Positions 58,801 through 63,336 of a DNA stretch of 64,000 nucleotides are shown here, piece by piece. A program made the translations under genes and the position numbers. Each line of letters begins with the position of its first letter. Position 1 is the stretch's first letter. The DNA is from Glycine soja. Lineage: Eukaryota; Streptophyta; Magnoliopsida; Fabales; Fabaceae. The notes under the pieces were generated by a model. It did not search any database. It had not been told where the DNA came from and was given only the letters and a program-made list of their open reading frames with translations. Location of the stretch: NCBI RefSeq assembly GCF_004193775.1, contig NC_041012.1, forward strand, positions 12,855,223-12,919,222, read 5' to 3'.

Positions 58801-59457
58801 GTAGCCCCACATGTAATCACCGGATGCGAAGCTGCAACAACTACACCCTCTGCAATGAAAGATTAAACACAAAAACCTAAACATTAGAAACTTCATAAAT
58901 TGAAAACAAAACAACAAAACAAAACAACAAAACGCAAACCTTTGATCTTTCCAAACAAAAGACCCTCATAAGCAGTGTACTGAGATTTGAGATCATCCAA
59001 AGAATCCTACATTCGACAGAAACCAAAACCATGCAGATGAGATGACGAAATTTTTTGAAGAAGTAACCGAACATGGCGAAATCAAAACCAACAGGAATGA
59101 GCGATGCCATCGAATTAGCTCATGGCGAATCCAATTTATATATGGTCCGTTCATTTTTTCTTCTTGGAGAAAATTTATATATGATTCTTGAAAATTTTAT
59201 CGGAAAACAAAGAGAGAGAGAGATTTTACCAAGGTCTGGTGAAAGTGGGCGGAAGAAGTTGAGCGGATTTGGGAGAAACGGGATTTTGCAGTATCGATTG
59301 TCGAATCGACGGCGTCGTTGAAGGCCTTGTGGTAAAGCTGGGCCTGCGCAAGAGCGTAGTCAAGAAACGGCGCCGTTTCATTGAGGGTTTGAGGATTGTT
59401 GGTTTTTGAGGAGTTGTTGTCACTGTCAGATTCCGGTGATTCCGCCACCATTGCCAT
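22224..59457 (-). CDS. RHIP1: RHIP1-like protein (RGS1-HXK1-interacting protein 1), nine exons, 258 aa
   Basis: Joining exons 59457-59230, 59006-58940, 58849-58772, 57925-57873, 41155-41072, 29013-28961, 28871-28807, 28696-28638 and 22313-22224 gives 777 bases with no stop before TGA. Every intron is GT-AG and every phase agrees. The protein has an acidic Asn/Ser-rich N terminus (1-34), a helical segment with [20 protein letters not shown], a hydrophobic stretch at about 99-124, and a Lys/Glu-rich coiled coil from about 143 to 215. It ends in [10 protein letters not shown]. From memory these segments match plant RHIP1 (Arabidopsis At4g26410), reported to bind RGS1 and hexokinase 1 in glucose signalling. 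ATG 59457 is the first ATG of the open frame. Introns 4, 5 and 8 are 16.7, 12.1 and 6.3 kb of transposons. Confidence 0.85.
22314..25009 (-). other. RHIP1-like intron 8, distal part: no gene, old LTR fragments
   Basis: 22320-23450 has no recognisable element. Around 23460-23570 and 24230-24310 two similar stretches (TTTATAAGGCCTTGGGG, and a related one ending in TGGTATCAAAGAC) look like decayed LTR ends with a primer site. At 23550 CAATGTTATCAATGGCGGATGG resembles one end of the hAT family seen at 35110; its partner end was not found. Confidence 0.4.
24541..24552 (-). promoter_or_regulatory. TATA box in an LTR-like sequence, minus strand
   Basis: Minus-strand CCTATAAATAGG is followed by AGAAAGGATTGAGAGAGG. 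This is a typical plant LTR promoter shape, in sense orientation to the RHIP1-like gene. No full LTR could be delimited. Confidence 0.4.
24969..26796 (-). pseudogene. copia zinc, protease edge and integrase remnant (element E)
   Basis: From high to low coordinate: a Ser/Asn/Gln-rich linker, the protease-integrase junction ([18 protein letters not shown] at about 26430), GAG-pre-integrase motifs, [20 protein letters not shown] and the integrase core with [20 protein letters not shown]. It ends in the Pro/Ser-rich region before RT. Frames change several times, and the last 40 codons are not copia-like. Confidence 0.75.
26936..27600 (-). pseudogene. copia gag remnant (element E)
   Basis: The N-terminal part near 27590-27480 reads [20 protein letters not shown]. 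The core at 27352-26936 has [20 protein letters not shown], and [20 protein letters not shown] with an [12 protein letters not shown] motif, typical of copia UBN2-type gag. It is broken by a frameshift near 27350. Confidence 0.75.
27631..27874 (-). repeat. 5' LTR of copia element E
   Basis: Minus-strand sequence from TGATTAGAGTATGTACATAAG to about CGTTTCTAATA, next to the primer site at 27615-27627. It contains a TATATATAA-type box (near 27742). The boundaries are approximate. Confidence 0.6.
28014..28275 (+). repeat. TRIM-like remnant with two LTR ends
   Basis: A block near 28014-28066 (CTCTGAGCTAGCTTTTAGGG then TTGATTTAGGCTCAA) matches the end of 28140-28275 (CTTTGAGCTAACTTTTGGGG then TTGAGTTAGGTCCAA). 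Between them lie TGGTATCAAAAT, like a primer site, and only about 60 bp. This is the outline of a terminal-repeat retrotransposon in miniature with its first LTR truncated. Confidence 0.5.
28638..28696 (-). CDS. RHIP1: RHIP1-like exon 8 (residues 210-229)
   Basis: Acceptor ATGTTAG, then [20 protein letters not shown], then a GTAATT donor. It is 59 bases and completes phase 0. The 6.3-kb intron 8 follows. Confidence 0.87.
28807..28871 (-). CDS. RHIP1: RHIP1-like exon 7 (residues 188-209)
   Basis: Acceptor ATAACAG, then [20 protein letters not shown], then a GTATGC donor. It is 65 bases and leaves one. Intron 7 is 110 bp. Confidence 0.85.
28961..29013 (-). CDS. RHIP1: RHIP1-like exon 6 (residues 171-187)
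   Basis: Acceptor TTTTCAG, then [17 protein letters not shown], then a GTTTGC donor. It is 53 bases and leaves two. Intron 6 is 89 bp. Confidence 0.87.
29157..29411 (-). repeat. LTR fragment of a copia-type element, minus strand
   Basis: Minus-strand GCTTGAGGAAG (a weak polypurine tract, 29412-29422) is followed by TGTGAGATTCTGTC and AT-rich sequence. This is the usual end of copia pol followed by its LTR. The end near 29157 is a guess. Confidence 0.4.
29587..30003. repeat. GC-rich tandem repeat, 106-bp unit
   Basis: Units at 29587-29692 and 29693-29798 are almost identical (CATGCGTTGTGTGCATGAAC, GGGCCCTCGTGGGTGGGGCC, TTTTGAGTTGGCTAC). A diverged third copy is at about 29895-30003. It is far more GC-rich than the surrounding intron. 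Its open frames on both strands follow from composition and period. Confidence 0.8.
30345..31697 (+). repeat. LTR-like region, Maximus/SIRE type
   Basis: It contains AACTCGAACCCAAAGGTGAG, GGATCCCAAGGTGTGTCC, AAGTGGCCGAACCAATATAA and GGGATTAAAACTTGTTAGTC. I associate this set with the long LTRs of soybean SIRE-like copia elements. No coding part is attached, so it may be a solo LTR or a fragment. It ends in a run of 17 C. The first 680 bp form the hairpin listed separately. Confidence 0.5.
30428..31105. repeat. Long imperfect hairpin with repeated GTAATCGATTAC palindromes
   Basis: The left arm 30428-30732 is the inverted match of 30782-31105, with a 49-bp loop. Matching blocks include ACAGTCATATCTTTGAAGGG and TTCAAAAAGAGATTTCTGAA, and their complements. 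About twelve full or near-full copies of the palindrome GTAATCGATTAC sit within it, one in the loop. Transcripts of either strand would fold into a stem of about 300 bp. Confidence 0.88.
31698..33530 (-). mobile_element. 5'-truncated LINE (L1-like) F
   Basis: On the minus strand the reading runs from just past the RT active site ([20 protein letters not shown], 33480) through the RT thumb ([15 protein letters not shown]), [20 protein letters not shown] and the terminal reverse-transcriptase zinc region. It ends in a T-run on the plus strand (poly(A) on the minus) at about 31710. 5' truncation is typical of LINE insertion. Close relative of the LINE at 46640-51271. Confidence 0.8.
31972..33527 (-). 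pseudogene. LINE ORF2 C-terminal remnant (element F)
   Basis: Segments 33527-33213, 33216-32881 and 32196-31972 encode the thumb, the [20 protein letters not shown] motif and the tail [20 protein letters not shown]. At the truncation point the RT box reads ANDE, so the catalytic YxDD site is degenerate or cut. Frameshifts separate the pieces. Confidence 0.75.
34260..34536 (-). repeat. 3' LTR of copia element D
   Basis: Bounded by the G-rich polypurine tract on the inside and ending CTCTATAACA (minus). It has lost a short CTCTTTCTC-rich piece that is present in the 5' copy. Confidence 0.75.
34846..36600 (-). pseudogene. copia reverse transcriptase and RNase H remnant (element D)
   Basis: RT pieces: [39 protein letters not shown], and the catalytic YVDD at 36270-36259. 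The connection [20 protein letters not shown] leads to SPLDSHW, where the hAT element interrupts at 35857. RNase H resumes at [13 protein letters not shown] (about 35100) with [20 protein letters not shown] and [13 protein letters not shown]. Confidence 0.82.
35110..35857. mobile_element. Non-autonomous hAT element inside copia D
   Basis: The exact 8-bp duplication CTTTTAAC lies at 35102-35109 and 35858-35865. The ends CAATGTTGTTAA and (complement) CAGTGTTATTAA form imperfect inverted repeats. 748 bp. Removing it rejoins the copia RNase H region. The right third is GC-rich with many CG dinucleotides (CGCCATGGCGCC). The frames at 35415-35878 are composition artefacts. No transposase. Confidence 0.85.
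36826..38100 (-). pseudogene. copia integrase remnant (element D)
   Basis: Segments show [40 protein letters not shown] (first Asp), QSDWGVS (second Asp region), [20 protein letters not shown] (Glu) and [20 protein letters not shown]. The Ser/Pro-rich tail 37080-36826 leads into RT. At least three frameshifts. Confidence 0.78.
38275..38637 (-). pseudogene. copia protease remnant (element D)
   Basis: Contains [18 protein letters not shown] with the catalytic Asp-Ser-Gly triad intact, then [21 protein letters not shown] frame break occurs at its C-terminal side. Confidence 0.78.
38629..39236 (-). pseudogene. copia gag remnant (element D)
   Basis: Starts [20 protein letters not shown], then [20 protein letters not shown], the lineage's gag N terminus. 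The core is frameshifted. A degenerate zinc knuckle [14 protein letters not shown] lies near 38690, with its last Cys lost and Tyr where His is expected. Confidence 0.75.
39305..39619 (-). repeat. 5' LTR of copia element D
   Basis: Adjacent to the primer site. It is about 315 bp, longer than the 3' LTR because of small indels, including a repeated AACAGAATTC block. Confidence 0.75.
39620..40012. other. Intron 5 stretch without recognisable content
   Basis: Low-complexity sequence between copia D and the hAT-like element. I see no gene or repeat. Confidence 0.4.
40021..40958. mobile_element. hAT-like non-autonomous element near exon 5
   Basis: The exact 8-bp duplication ATTCTATG lies at 40013-40020 and 40959-40966. 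The left part (40030-40320) is a GC-rich patch like that in the 35110 element and the right part is AT-rich, with a (TA)n run near 40820-40850. The termini match each other only weakly, so assignment rests mainly on the 8-bp duplication and composition. Confidence 0.55.
41072..41155 (-). CDS. RHIP1: RHIP1-like exon 5 (residues 143-170)
   Basis: Acceptor GATGCAG, then [20 protein letters not shown] and KAEGEKLE, then a GTAAAA donor at 41071. It is 84 bases, phase 0 at both ends, and starts the coiled coil. It is isolated by large introns on both sides, with a hAT element 114 bp from its donor side. Confidence 0.87.
41539..41828 (-). repeat. 3' LTR of element J
   Basis: Contains repeated TAACTAACTAACT blocks. 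The terminal dinucleotide is mutated (minus-strand end TA in place of CA). Confidence 0.9.
41944..42909 (-). pseudogene. integrase core and chromodomain-like tail of element J
   Basis: [20 protein letters not shown] carries the first catalytic Asp and IVSDRDRLF the second. The region with the Glu (near 42640-42560) is frame-broken. The C-terminal part has [33 protein letters not shown] and [20 protein letters not shown]. The last resembles the chromodomain end that directs chromoviruses to heterochromatin. Confidence 0.78.
43043..44500 (-). pseudogene. reverse transcriptase and RNase H of element J
   Basis: The RT start is at 44496 with [20 protein letters not shown] and [10 protein letters not shown]. 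The catalytic FFDD is at 44097-44086 ([12 protein letters not shown]). The thumb is [20 protein letters not shown]. RNase H has [20 protein letters not shown] and [14 protein letters not shown]. At least two frame breaks occur, near 44290 and 43490. The integrase zinc region at the end reaches about 43050. Confidence 0.82.
44693..45624 (-). pseudogene. gag C terminus and protease of element J
   Basis: The gag part begins within about 20 bases of the primer site with [20 protein letters not shown], so the capsid is deleted. A degenerate knuckle [13 protein letters not shown] follows, then an acidic linker. A frame change near 45145 leads to the protease, where the active site reads [10 protein letters not shown] with Arg after the Asp. 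The remaining fold, including GVEWLAGLG, is recognisable. The domain order is normal for chromoviruses. Confidence 0.8.
45666..45952 (-). repeat. 5' LTR of element J
   Basis: Intact TG...CA ends. The terminal TGATAGAA and TTCTATCA are inverted repeats. Confidence 0.92.
45953..46639 (+). pseudogene. 5' part of old copia element I (integrase fragment)
   Basis: The plus strand at 46355-46630 reads [20 protein letters not shown] and then [20 protein letters not shown], copia integrase motifs with the Glu retained, in one open frame of 91 codons. Upstream pieces near 46180-46260 fit the middle of the core. The element is cut at 46639 by LINE H and resumes at 51288. Confidence 0.7.
46689..47534 (+). 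pseudogene. LINE ORF1 with RRM-like domain (element H)
   Basis: One frame, with a TGA at 46977-46979. The RRM shows [20 protein letters not shown] (RNP2 side) and [10 protein letters not shown] (RNP1). A basic Arg/Gln-rich linker follows. In the family this protein binds LINE RNA in ribonucleoprotein particles. It ends at 47534 and a different frame continues into the endonuclease. Confidence 0.78.
47583..50892 (+). pseudogene. LINE ORF2: partial endonuclease, RT and zinc tail (element H)
   Basis: The endonuclease C-terminal half has [20 protein letters not shown] and SNHCPVL, but the N-terminal half with the first catalytic Asn and Glu is absent. A frameshift at about 48090-48170 leads to [64 protein letters not shown] and the catalytic QYVDDT near 49480. 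Stops occur near 48775, 49068 and 49287. A shift near 49960 leads to the tail with [38 protein letters not shown]. Target-primed reverse transcription is the family activity. Confidence 0.82.
51581..51776 (+). repeat. 5' LTR of element G
   Basis: Starts TGTTATAATTATG and ends AAGCTAAGT. It has a (TA)n tract near 51709 and a GTATATATATATATG promoter-like box. Confidence 0.92.
51777..51790 (+). promoter_or_regulatory. Primer-binding site of element G
   Basis: TGGTATCAGAGCCA, the full complement of the initiator-Met tRNA 3' end, immediately after the LTR. Confidence 0.9.
52111..53156 (+). pseudogene. gag and protease of element G
   Basis: Begins [20 protein letters not shown], then [20 protein letters not shown], the usual copia gag start. 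A frameshift near 52375 puts the rest in another frame (52377-53156). The knuckle [14 protein letters not shown] lies near 52827-52868. The protease active site is [10 protein letters not shown] at about 53073. A second frameshift near 53145 interrupts the protease and returns to the first frame. Confidence 0.85.
53047..54945 (+). pseudogene. integrase and RT start of element G
   Basis: The true content begins at about 53145 ([20 protein letters not shown]). Pre-integrase ([26 protein letters not shown]) and the core follow: [24 protein letters not shown] and [20 protein letters not shown] give the Asp, Asp and Glu. Then come [20 protein letters not shown], a Ser/Pro-rich linker, and the RT start [24 protein letters not shown] at 54943-54945 ends it. 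The same frame continues. Confidence 0.85.
55009..56175 (+). pseudogene. RT and RNase H of element G
   Basis: Same frame as the preceding segment, open for 388 codons to TGA at 56173-56175. Reading through the single stop, it starts near [20 protein letters not shown]. The catalytic YVDD lies at 55219-55230. RNase H has [40 protein letters not shown] and [20 protein letters not shown]. The end overlaps the purine tract. Catalytic residues look intact. Confidence 0.87.
56172..56182 (+). promoter_or_regulatory. Polypurine tract of element G
   Basis: TTGAGGGGGAG abuts the 3' LTR start at 56183 and overlaps the pol stop codon. Confidence 0.88.
56183..56380 (+). repeat. 3' LTR of element G
   Basis: 198 bp, two bases longer than the 5' LTR in its TA tract. 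Followed by TTCCT. Confidence 0.92.
57147..57872. other. Intron 4 start: presumed LTR of copia I, then intron sequence
   Basis: After the purine tract of element I, 57147-57330 has LTR-like character (repeated TTCTGTTGCTAATAACAGA and a variant) but no partner in the window. 57330-57872 is AT-rich intron with no recognisable element. Confidence 0.4.
57873..57925 (-). CDS. RHIP1: RHIP1-like exon 4 (residues 125-142)
   Basis: Acceptor CTTGTAG, then [17 protein letters not shown], then a strong GTGAGT donor at 57872. It is 53 bases long and completes phase 0. The 16.7-kb intron 4 follows. Confidence 0.87.
57926..58472 (-). other. RHIP1-like intron 3, distal part
   Basis: AT-rich, no coding. It includes a stretch at 58130-58400 rich in CCCTCAAAG-like motifs (ATTTAGTCCCTCAAAGATTA) that resemble MULE or MITE ends, but no second terminus was found. 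Confidence 0.4.
58473..58772 (-). repeat. 155-bp tandem duplication including the intron 3 donor
   Basis: Units 58473-58627 and 58628-58772 share AACCAATGATCTGCA, CGTAATGAGATTCAGCAACA and GAATCTCACTCT. The second unit ends exactly with the donor of exon 3 (AGA/GTGAGATTC). The first carries a second copy of that donor with GT at 58623-58622. Confidence 0.82.
58772..58849 (-). CDS. RHIP1: RHIP1-like exon 3 (residues 99-124)
   Basis: Acceptor TTGCAG, then [20 protein letters not shown] and GLLVLK, the hydrophobic segment. The donor is GTGAGA at 58771-58770. It is 78 bases long and leaves one base. Intron 3 is 846 bp and begins with a tandem duplication. Confidence 0.85.
58940..59006 (-). CDS. 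RHIP1: RHIP1-like exon 2 (residues 77-98)
   Basis: Acceptor TGTAG, then [20 protein letters not shown] and IK, then a GTTTGC donor. It is 67 bases long and leaves one base. Intron 2 is 90 bp. Confidence 0.87.
59230..59457 (-). CDS. RHIP1: RHIP1-like exon 1 (residues 1-76)
   Basis: Starts [12 protein letters not shown] second ATG lies two codons in. The open frame extends upstream to 59475, but that codon is GTG. It ends SSAHFHQTL, then a GTAAAA donor at 59229. Phase 0. Intron 1 is 223 bp. Confidence 0.85.
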
Positions 59458-60400
59458 TGTCAAGGGCTGATGCACCTTCTTTCCGTGCTAGTCTCGTTTT
59501 GTCGCTCTTATTTACCGTTAAGAGTGTAATAGCCCACTGAAAATAAATTTATATTGTGAAAATAATAATAATTCCTCAAATAAATTATTTTAATTTATTA
59601 CAAATTATAAATCAGAATACAAAATAATGTATTAAGATTTTTAATTAATTACCCCATCAAAGATTTTAAAAAAATTAAACTAATATTCAATTTCATAATT
59701 AATTTTTCCTTAATCTAGGTCAAAAACCTTGTTACAAACTATTTTTCTCTAATTTTCAAAAATTTTAATTGATTTATTATCCTAATAAATTAAACTAATT
59801 ATTTAATATATTAAAATTACTTTTTAAACATAAAAAATTAAAGGTATATAATAAAAGAGAAGCCCAATGAAATGTCTGTTGTGCCCATGGCTGAGAGTTT
59901 GATATCTGACACTTTTGTTGGTTTTTTGGTCATTTTACCCCTCCAACTTTGGCCTTGGTTTTCTATCGCCTGGCTTGCTGGTTTGCCTTTGTTTTCTGCC
60001 ACGTTGAGTGTTTAGCTTTGGGCATTTCAGCTTGAGTGTTTAACTTCTGTTGGTGGATGCATGTGGCTTCTTCTCCAGCCTTTTCCGGTCATTTCCCTAC
60101 CAACTTCAAACTTGCTTCCTTCATTTGTGTCATTTCCCCACCAATTTGTTTCCTCTGTTTCCATTCTTTCTTCTTCATTTTGGTGTCCTCTTCACTTCCA
60201 CTTTTTTCTTTTGTTTTTGGTTGAGTTTTAAAGCTGCTGAGAGCTTCCATCTTCATTTTATTTTTTGTGATTTTGGTTAGGGTTCTTTTTCTTTTATTGA
60301 TCTGATTTTTTGTGGTTTTATTTTTGGGACAGGCTACAGTAACAATGGCGGCTTTGGCAAAGAAGTTGTCGAAGAAGTTAAGAGGAAGATAGAGGTTCTT
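59458..60400. other. Region upstream of the RHIP1-like gene
   Basis: On the minus strand 59458-59560 would hold the 5' UTR and core promoter; TAAATAA near 59510 is the only TATA-like motif. 59560-59880 is very AT-rich. From 59880 the plus strand becomes pyrimidine-rich and leads to the HIG1-like pseudogene, so the two start head to head. Confidence 0.4.
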
Positions 60401-60573
60401 CTATTTTGATTTTATTAAAACGGTGTTTATGTTTTTATTTGTCTGATTTTTTGTGGTTTTTTTGGATGCTTTGTTGCTATTTTTTCCTGAAACTCATATT
60501 TCTGATATTGTTCAGAGTTTTACGAGACAATCTACGAGGCTTTGCCCATTCAAGGGTTGCAACAATAGCCAAA

Positions 60574-61262
60574 ATGGCATCGCGGGTCGTCGAGCACAAG
60601 CTTCGTACTGTTGGTAAAATTTCTCAATCCCCCACTTCATTCGTTCTTTTGTTTTTCCTCATTCCTGGGTGTTTGATTTTGTTAATTTCGATCTTTTTGC
60701 GGTTTTTGCGATTTTTAGTTGGATCAGGGTATCTGTGGCTTAGTGGTATTTCGGGTTCAATCGCTTACAATTGGTCTTGACTCAACATGAAAACTGGTGT
60801 TAAGATCCTTCACGCAAGGTTTGTTTCTTATAATTTCTTATCTTTTCCGATACTATTTTTGACCTAATTTAATTATCTGGATTTGCATGCAAGCTCTCCA
60901 CCTAACAATATCTTTTTTCCGTTTTTGCAATTTTTATTTGGATCAGGGTGTCTGTGACTCAGTGGTATTTCGGGTTCAATCGCTTACAATTGGTCTCGAC
61001 CCAACATGAAAACTGGTGTTAAGATCATTCACGCAAGTTCCTGTTACTCGCAAAGGTTTTTTCTTTTCCACTCTTTTTTTTTCTTCCTTCTATCTTTTTC
61101 AATAATTTGTCACCATTTTTCTCCATATTGTTGGTAAAATTTCTCAATCCCCCACTTCATTTGTTCTTTTGTTTTTCCTCATTCACGGGTGTTTGATTTT
61201 GTTAATTTTGATCTTTTTGCGATTTTTATTAGGATTAGGGTGTCTGTGGCTCAATGGTACCT
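60574..61262 (+). pseudogene. HIG1-domain protein pseudogene with repeated exon
   Basis: Exon 1 (60574-60613) reads MASRVVEHKLRTV. Exon 2 (60728-60818) reads YLWLSGISGSIAYNWS, stop, then MKTGVKILHA, with the intron GT at 60614 and AG at 60727. The exon with its upstream intron end recurs at 60947-61037, with a stop in place of the first Trp, and in a short piece at 61239-61262. These motifs match small plant proteins with a hypoxia-induced (HIG1) domain, mitochondrial membrane proteins linked to respiratory complexes. The C-terminal half is missing. I judge it non-functional. Confidence 0.65.
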
Positions 61263-61431
61263 ATCTTTTTACAAGTGTAGGTATGATGGTAAGCTATTTC
61301 AATCAGTTGTTTCATCCAGGATAAAGGAATTGAAACCATAGTTTATTAATGCCATATCCATTTCTATTATAATTTACAAACATTATGGGAAGGAAACGAA
61401 TCTGTAGTTAATTGTGATACATCTTTCACAG

Positions 61432-61506
61432 GTTGCTGGAGTTAGAAATACTATTACTGATATCCATGAAGACTTCGGTTATTTTCAACAAACAGTGGAA
61501 ACATTG
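61432..61506 (+). other. Exon-like 75-bp open segment
   Basis: Flanked by TTTCACAG and GTATGTAA, in frame throughout: VAGVRNTITDIHEDFGYFQQ, then TVETL. It looks like a coiled-coil exon, perhaps of a DUF1664-type gene, but no partner exons were found. Another open piece with DEDISVGLEDFFRITPSIPI lies near 62410. Confidence 0.3.
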
Positions 61507-62802
61507 GTATGTAATATGTTTGTTTTCTCGCAAATCCGTAACCCATTTGGAAAATTTGCTACTTTAGCTTAAAAATTAAAAACAAAGCGCAAACACTTGG
61601 ATCAAAGGTAGGTACCTATATACATATATTTCCACATATCCATATACATATATAATTTTTATTATACCTTCTATTGAAGTTCGTGGTTTTAATTTTTAAT
61701 AAAAGGTTTAGGCTTCTACTTTTTAAGGTGTTGTGTTATGCAACATGGTGAGACTCAGATCCTATCTGCTGTGTAATAAGTGAACCTCAGAATGTTCTGG
61801 TGACTTTATTTTATTTTTATAAATAAGTACAAAAATTAATAAACTGCTCATGTTTTTGGGATGGTGATTAATTTATTTCCTTCTTGGTTGCGTGGTTGTA
61901 CTATCATCCTGTCATAAATTGACATGTGTAGTAAATTTATTAATTTTTTAATCATTACCTTATAATTTATATCATGATTCTTAATTGATTGACGATATAT
62001 TTTTTTTCACTACCAGTTCATAGAAATTACACTTCAAATAAAATAACAATCGATTGATGATTTACATGTACATGTCCAATAACGTTTCTATTTTTATCTT
62101 GCTGATTGCTTCCTACATTTTTATTTACATAATATATTTTCTGATTTTCTGTGTATTTTAATTATTTCCCTTTATATTTATGGGTGAAAACAAATTATAC
62201 TCATAATTTTTTCTTTCCTACTTTCTGAACTTGATATGTTATTAGTTTCCTTTGATATGTGCATATCAAATAAATATAAAATGTATGTCCTCCTAATGAT
62301 CTATATTCTTGCATCTTATATACATACTATATTATAGGTTTGTTTGTGGTGTCTTTAGGACTCTGATCTTTTTTAGTATTGATGGGCTTCAATTTTTCTA
62401 AAAGGTCGATGAGGACATATCTGTTGGTTTAGAAGATTTCTTCCGAATAACTCCTTCAATTCCTATCATTGTCAATGTCATCATTAGTGAAAATCTTTTT
62501 GAGGTGCAACCACCTTTCCTTCATTTTGTGTATGTTTATGCATTTATTTTTAATTGTTCATTTTTACTTAATTCATTTTTTTGGGGCAGGGCATAGGACA
62601 TATTTGTAGGAGTGCCTAAACGTATATCTCTTTCACTGTTGATTTTTAAGAGGAATCTGGCTAGATATACATCTGCTTAGCTTGATTACCCACCCTTCAA
62701 GTTTGATTCCAACTTTACATGTGTTAATTGAGTGAGGCATTTGAGTTTGTTTTCAAGTTCTATATTTTTATTTTTAAGTTTACCTACTACGGTACCGGAG
62801 TG
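61507..62802. other. AT-rich stretch without recognised gene
   Basis: Mostly AT-rich sequence with TATATACATATAT-type runs near 61616-61660 and 62320. No repeat boundary is seen. Confidence 0.4.
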
Positions 62803-63336
62803 AACATTCTATCTTGAGTAGTCATGATCCTCCTATTATTTTGGCTAAAGTAGATGCCAATGAGGAGAAGACCAAAGACCTTGCATCACAATATGATGTT
62901 AAGGGATTGCCCACAATTAACATTCTGAGAAATTAGGGAAAGAATGTTCAGGAATACAAAGGTCCCCGTGAAGCAGATGGCATCATTGACTATTTAAAAA
63001 AACAAAGTGGTCCTGCTTCAACTGAAATTAAATTTGCTGATGAACCTACTGCTTTTGTTGGTGAAAATAAAGTTGCTATTGTAAGTGACCGATTGTTTTG
63101 TTTTCGCTTTATTTCAAGTCGCACTGGTCTATTTATAATATCTTCTTATGTTTTCAGGTTGGAGTTTTTCTAGAGAGTAGTTTGACAACTTTTCTGCCTT
63201 AGTAGAGAAGTTGCATTCTGATTATGACTTTGGTCACACTCTGAATGCCAAACTCCTTCCAAGAGGAGAGTCATCAGTTTCTGGGCCCGTAGTTAGGTTG
63301 TTCAAGCCATTCAATGAACTTTTTGTTGACTTCTAG
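62803..63336 (+). pseudogene. Protein disulfide isomerase pseudogene fragment
   Basis: Exon a (about 62803-63080) reads ILSSHDPPIILAKVDANEEK, LASQYDVKGLPTINILRN, stop, [47 protein letters not shown] donor follows and an acceptor TTTTCAG at 63157. Exon b has an early frame break, then [12 protein letters not shown] and [20 protein letters not shown], with TAG before GTAATA. This matches the end of the first thioredoxin domain and the b domain of PDI. The CGHC active site is missing upstream. Two stops and a frame break make it a pseudogene, though the intron shows it is not a processed copy. Confidence 0.8.

Noticed and set aside
59876..60400. Phe-rich plus-strand frames as a membrane protein
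   Set aside because: Pyrimidine-rich leader upstream of the HIG1-like pseudogene. The frames overlap and have no recognisable motif.
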